Assembly: GCA_944380065.1 (NCBI GenBank)
Contig: CALWGM010000023.1
Location: forward strand, 1-44,225
DNA length: 44,225 nt
Source of the DNA: an uncultured Lachnospiraceae bacterium
GTDB lineage: Bacteria; Bacillota; Clostridia; Lachnospirales; Lachnospiraceae
Direction of reading: 5' to 3'
Position 1 is the first letter of the stretch. Every line of letters begins with the position of its first letter. The position numbers and the translations under genes are program-made. Positions 42,559 through 44,225 of this stretch are shown here, piece after piece. The notes under the pieces were generated by a model. It did not search any database and was not told the DNA's origin. It worked only from the letters and a program-made list of their open reading frames with translations.

Positions 42559-44004
42559 TCAGATCTCGTCCTCCCCCAGTACCAGCCGGATCGCCCAGGA
42601 AGGCACCTCCGGAATGGTATATCCTTCTTCTATAAACACAAACGCCGTCTCATAATCCGGCATCCGCTCAGGGAATGTCCCCTGCCCGTCGGTAAAATAG
42701 ATCAGCCCCCTAAGATCCTGGAATTCATGCCGGGCAATCATCTCATCCACATATGCAAAGACAGGCCGGAAATCGGTCCCGCCAAAACCGGACAGCTCCA
42801 CATCCTGCATATAGGCGTCAAACTCCTCGTCCGAGGTGACCTTCACATCCCGCTGGATCTTTGAATCACACTGGATGATGTGGATATTTACCCGCCGGAA
42901 ATAGCTCTCCGTGTTTTTCAGGATGTCATAGGTCTTCCGCAGAAACTTTTCCACCGTGGCTCCCTGGCAGGAACCGGAGGTGTCAATGGCGATCACAAAC
43001 TCCCGGATCCTTTTATTCTCCCGGTATTCCAGCGGCTCCACCAGCGGCAGATTCCCGTACAGCTGCAGCCCGTAGGTATAATACACATAGTCGAACTCCT
43101 CGTCATTGATATGCATCTCCTCACCCAGAACCGCAAACCGCTTCAGGAACGCCCCGTAGTCATATTTCTCCCGCAGAGCTTCCTTCAGATTCCGCAAAAG
43201 GCTCCCCGCGCCGAACCCCTGCTCCCGTGAGAAGGTTTCCAGATCCAGTTTCGCGTGCTGGCTCACGTCCGCCCAGTCGTCCTGGCTCTGCCCTACCAGC
43301 GCCTCCTCCAGGTCTTCCACCTGGTCTTCGCCCTCTTCCCCGGTATCCGCCTCATGGCAGCCCATCATGGCCGTGCGCGTATCCATGGTGATGGTGTCGC
43401 CTGTCCGGTCTGCCGCGTCAACCTCCTTAGGGGGAATCCAGTGAATGTGGTCGTCCTGCACAAAAAGCCCGGCCGATGCGAGCCATTCCCCGGCCCGCTC
43501 CGGGTGATCCTTCAGGAACCGGTAAACCCGCTCTGCCGTCAGGGCGGGAACCTCCTCCGCAAACTGTTTCAGGAGCTTTTCCCGCTTCGTATCCGCATCC
43601 AGACGGGTATCGGCCAGACGCAGATCCAGGATCGACTGCTCCACCGCCACGTCGCAGGCAAAATCCCAGTATTCCCGCTCCATCTTTTCATACTGGAACG
43701 GATGACTGAAAATACAGTGCAGGATCATATGAAGAAACGCCCGGGTACAGCGGTTGGGCTCCTGTCGGAACGAGCGCAGCACATGCTCTGCCTGGAAATA
43801 AATCACCCGCCCGTTGACCCCGTAAGTCTCCACCGTATCCGTGGGGATCATGGGCATACGGAACAGAGCCCGATCCAGAAAACGCATGGAGACCATGATC
43901 TGATCCCGGGCAAAGGTCATGATTTTTGCCGCCAGCGCCTGATACTCGGCCTTCCTGGCGTCCTCCTCTTCCATGATTTCACGCATTTCCTCTGTCAGCT
44001 GCAT
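42559..44004 (-). CDS. VWA-like / DUF2201-type protein, partner of the MoxR ATPase
   Basis: About 481 residues. The N-terminal domain (about 1-260) fits DUF2201 (putative metallopeptidase fold) and contains 'HMILHCIFSHPF', an H-x4-H pattern in the place of that family's histidine motif. The C-terminal domain (about 335-481) is VWA-like with an intact metal site: 'AIDTSGSCQG' (Asp-x-Ser-x-Ser), 'GFGGTDFRP' and 'YFTDGQGTFPE'. An acidic linker separates them. The ATG at 44004 has AGGAG 7 bases upstream; a longer reading reaches into the intron junction. It opens the three-gene set. Confidence 0.87.
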   Translation of the reverse strand: MQLTEEMREIMEEEDARKAEYQALAAKIMTFARDQIMVSMRFLDRALFRMPMIPTDTVETYGVNGRVIYFQAEHVLRSFRQEPNRCTRAFLHMILHCIFSHPFQYEKMEREYWDFACDVAVEQSILDLRLADTRLDADTKREKLLKQFAEEVPALTAERVYRFLKDHPERAGEWLASAGLFVQDDHIHWIPPKEVDAADRTGDTITMDTRTAMMGCHEADTGEEGEDQVEDLEEALVGQSQDDWADVSQHAKLDLETFSREQGFGAGSLLRNLKEALREKYDYGAFLKRFAVLGEEMHINDEEFDYVYYTYGLQLYGNLPLVEPLEYRENKRIREFVIAIDTSGSCQGATVEKFLRKTYDILKNTESYFRRVNIHIIQCDSKIQRDVKVTSDEEFDAYMQDVELSGFGGTDFRPVFAYVDEMIARHEFQDLRGLIYFTDGQGTFPERMPDYETAFVFIEEGYTIPEVPSWAIRLVLGEDEI

Positions 44005-44065
44005 ACATACACTCCTGTTTCCCTGCACAAATCTAAACTCATGCCGCGCTCCGGCCCGCATTCAC

Positions 44066-44225
44066 TACTTTAGTAGATATGGGGATTACTCCCCATATCC
44101 CTATACAAAACCGTACGTGCGCTATTAACGCATACGGCTTTTCACCTTATATTCCATACACTATCTGTAAAACAAACTCACCTTAATTCTTGGTTCAGGT
44201 AGTGGAAATGTTTTAAGTAAGCCAT
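44066..44225 (-). mobile_element. 3' end of a group II intron (partial, continues past the window)
   Basis: Read on the minus strand, AGCCGTATGCG...CGCACGTACGGTTTT (complement of about 44108-44141) has the AGC triad, bulge and ACGTACGG of domain V. It is followed by a 10-bp hairpin with a GTAA tetraloop (complement of 44076-44099) in the place of domain VI, then TACTAAAGT near the expected 3' splice end. Further upstream a short open frame ends at 44178 (15 residues, or 20 residues in another frame ending at 44161) and could be the tail of the intron-encoded reverse transcriptase. The 5' part lies beyond the window. Domain V recognised by pattern; the exact 3' junction is not fixed. Confidence 0.7.

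Overview
The window is a chromosomal segment (moderately GC-rich, dense with genes, short intergenic gaps) of a low-GC-phylum anaerobe, most likely a Clostridia/Lachnospiraceae-type Firmicute. The grounds are strong AGGAGG-type ribosome sites, TTGACA/TATAAT promoters, secreted NlpC/P60 hydrolases, S41 peptidase next to ftsEX, and streptococcus-like surface heme proteins. No phage and no CRISPR array were seen; one mobile element (a partial group II intron) touches the right edge.

Left edge (1-1300): a tRNA-Gly(GCC) with its own promoter and terminator, then a divergent pair of an HxlR-type regulator and a flavin reductase-like protein.

Heme locus (about 18.9 kb down to 1.35 kb, all minus strand): two tandem DtxR-like metalloregulators with long C-terminal extensions, then a 1210-residue Shr-like surface protein (NEAT, DUF1533/HID-like, FIVAR, NEAT and LRR modules), a small membrane-anchored protein, a secreted NEAT-like protein, a surface protein that joins a flavinylation-type FMN-binding domain to NEAT-like domains, a clear Shp heme-binding protein, an HtsA/IsdE-like lipoprotein, its permease and ATPase, a DUF454 membrane protein and two half-transporter ABC fusion proteins. 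Together they look like a cell-wall-to-membrane heme relay plus transporters. TTAG...CTAA inverted repeats sit just downstream of the two promoters of this locus, and a third lies upstream of the neighbouring exporter operon.

19.0-23.4 kb (plus strand): a TetR regulator with a perfect 17-bp operator in its own promoter region, followed by a heterodimeric ABC fusion pair of the YbtPQ/IrtAB flavour.

23.4-36 kb: cell-envelope genes. S41 peptidase, FtsX, FtsE, a PucR/CdaR-type regulator, a 600-bp gap with consensus DnaA boxes, an SH3/NlpC-P60 hydrolase with a consensus promoter and a WalR-type box, a class A PBP with a cysteine-rich tail, then IMPACT/YigZ, an acyl-ACP thioesterase, CvfB, and a second, coiled-coil (CwlO/PcsB-like) NlpC/P60 hydrolase.

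36-44.2 kb (minus strand): class Ic aspartate aminotransferase, RarA, an ArsC/Spx-like protein, and a three-gene set of VWA/DUF2201-like protein, MoxR-type AAA ATPase and cytoplasmic LRR protein. The 3' end of a group II intron lies directly upstream of this set, on the same strand.

All functions are assigned by reading motifs and recalling family features; no database search was run.
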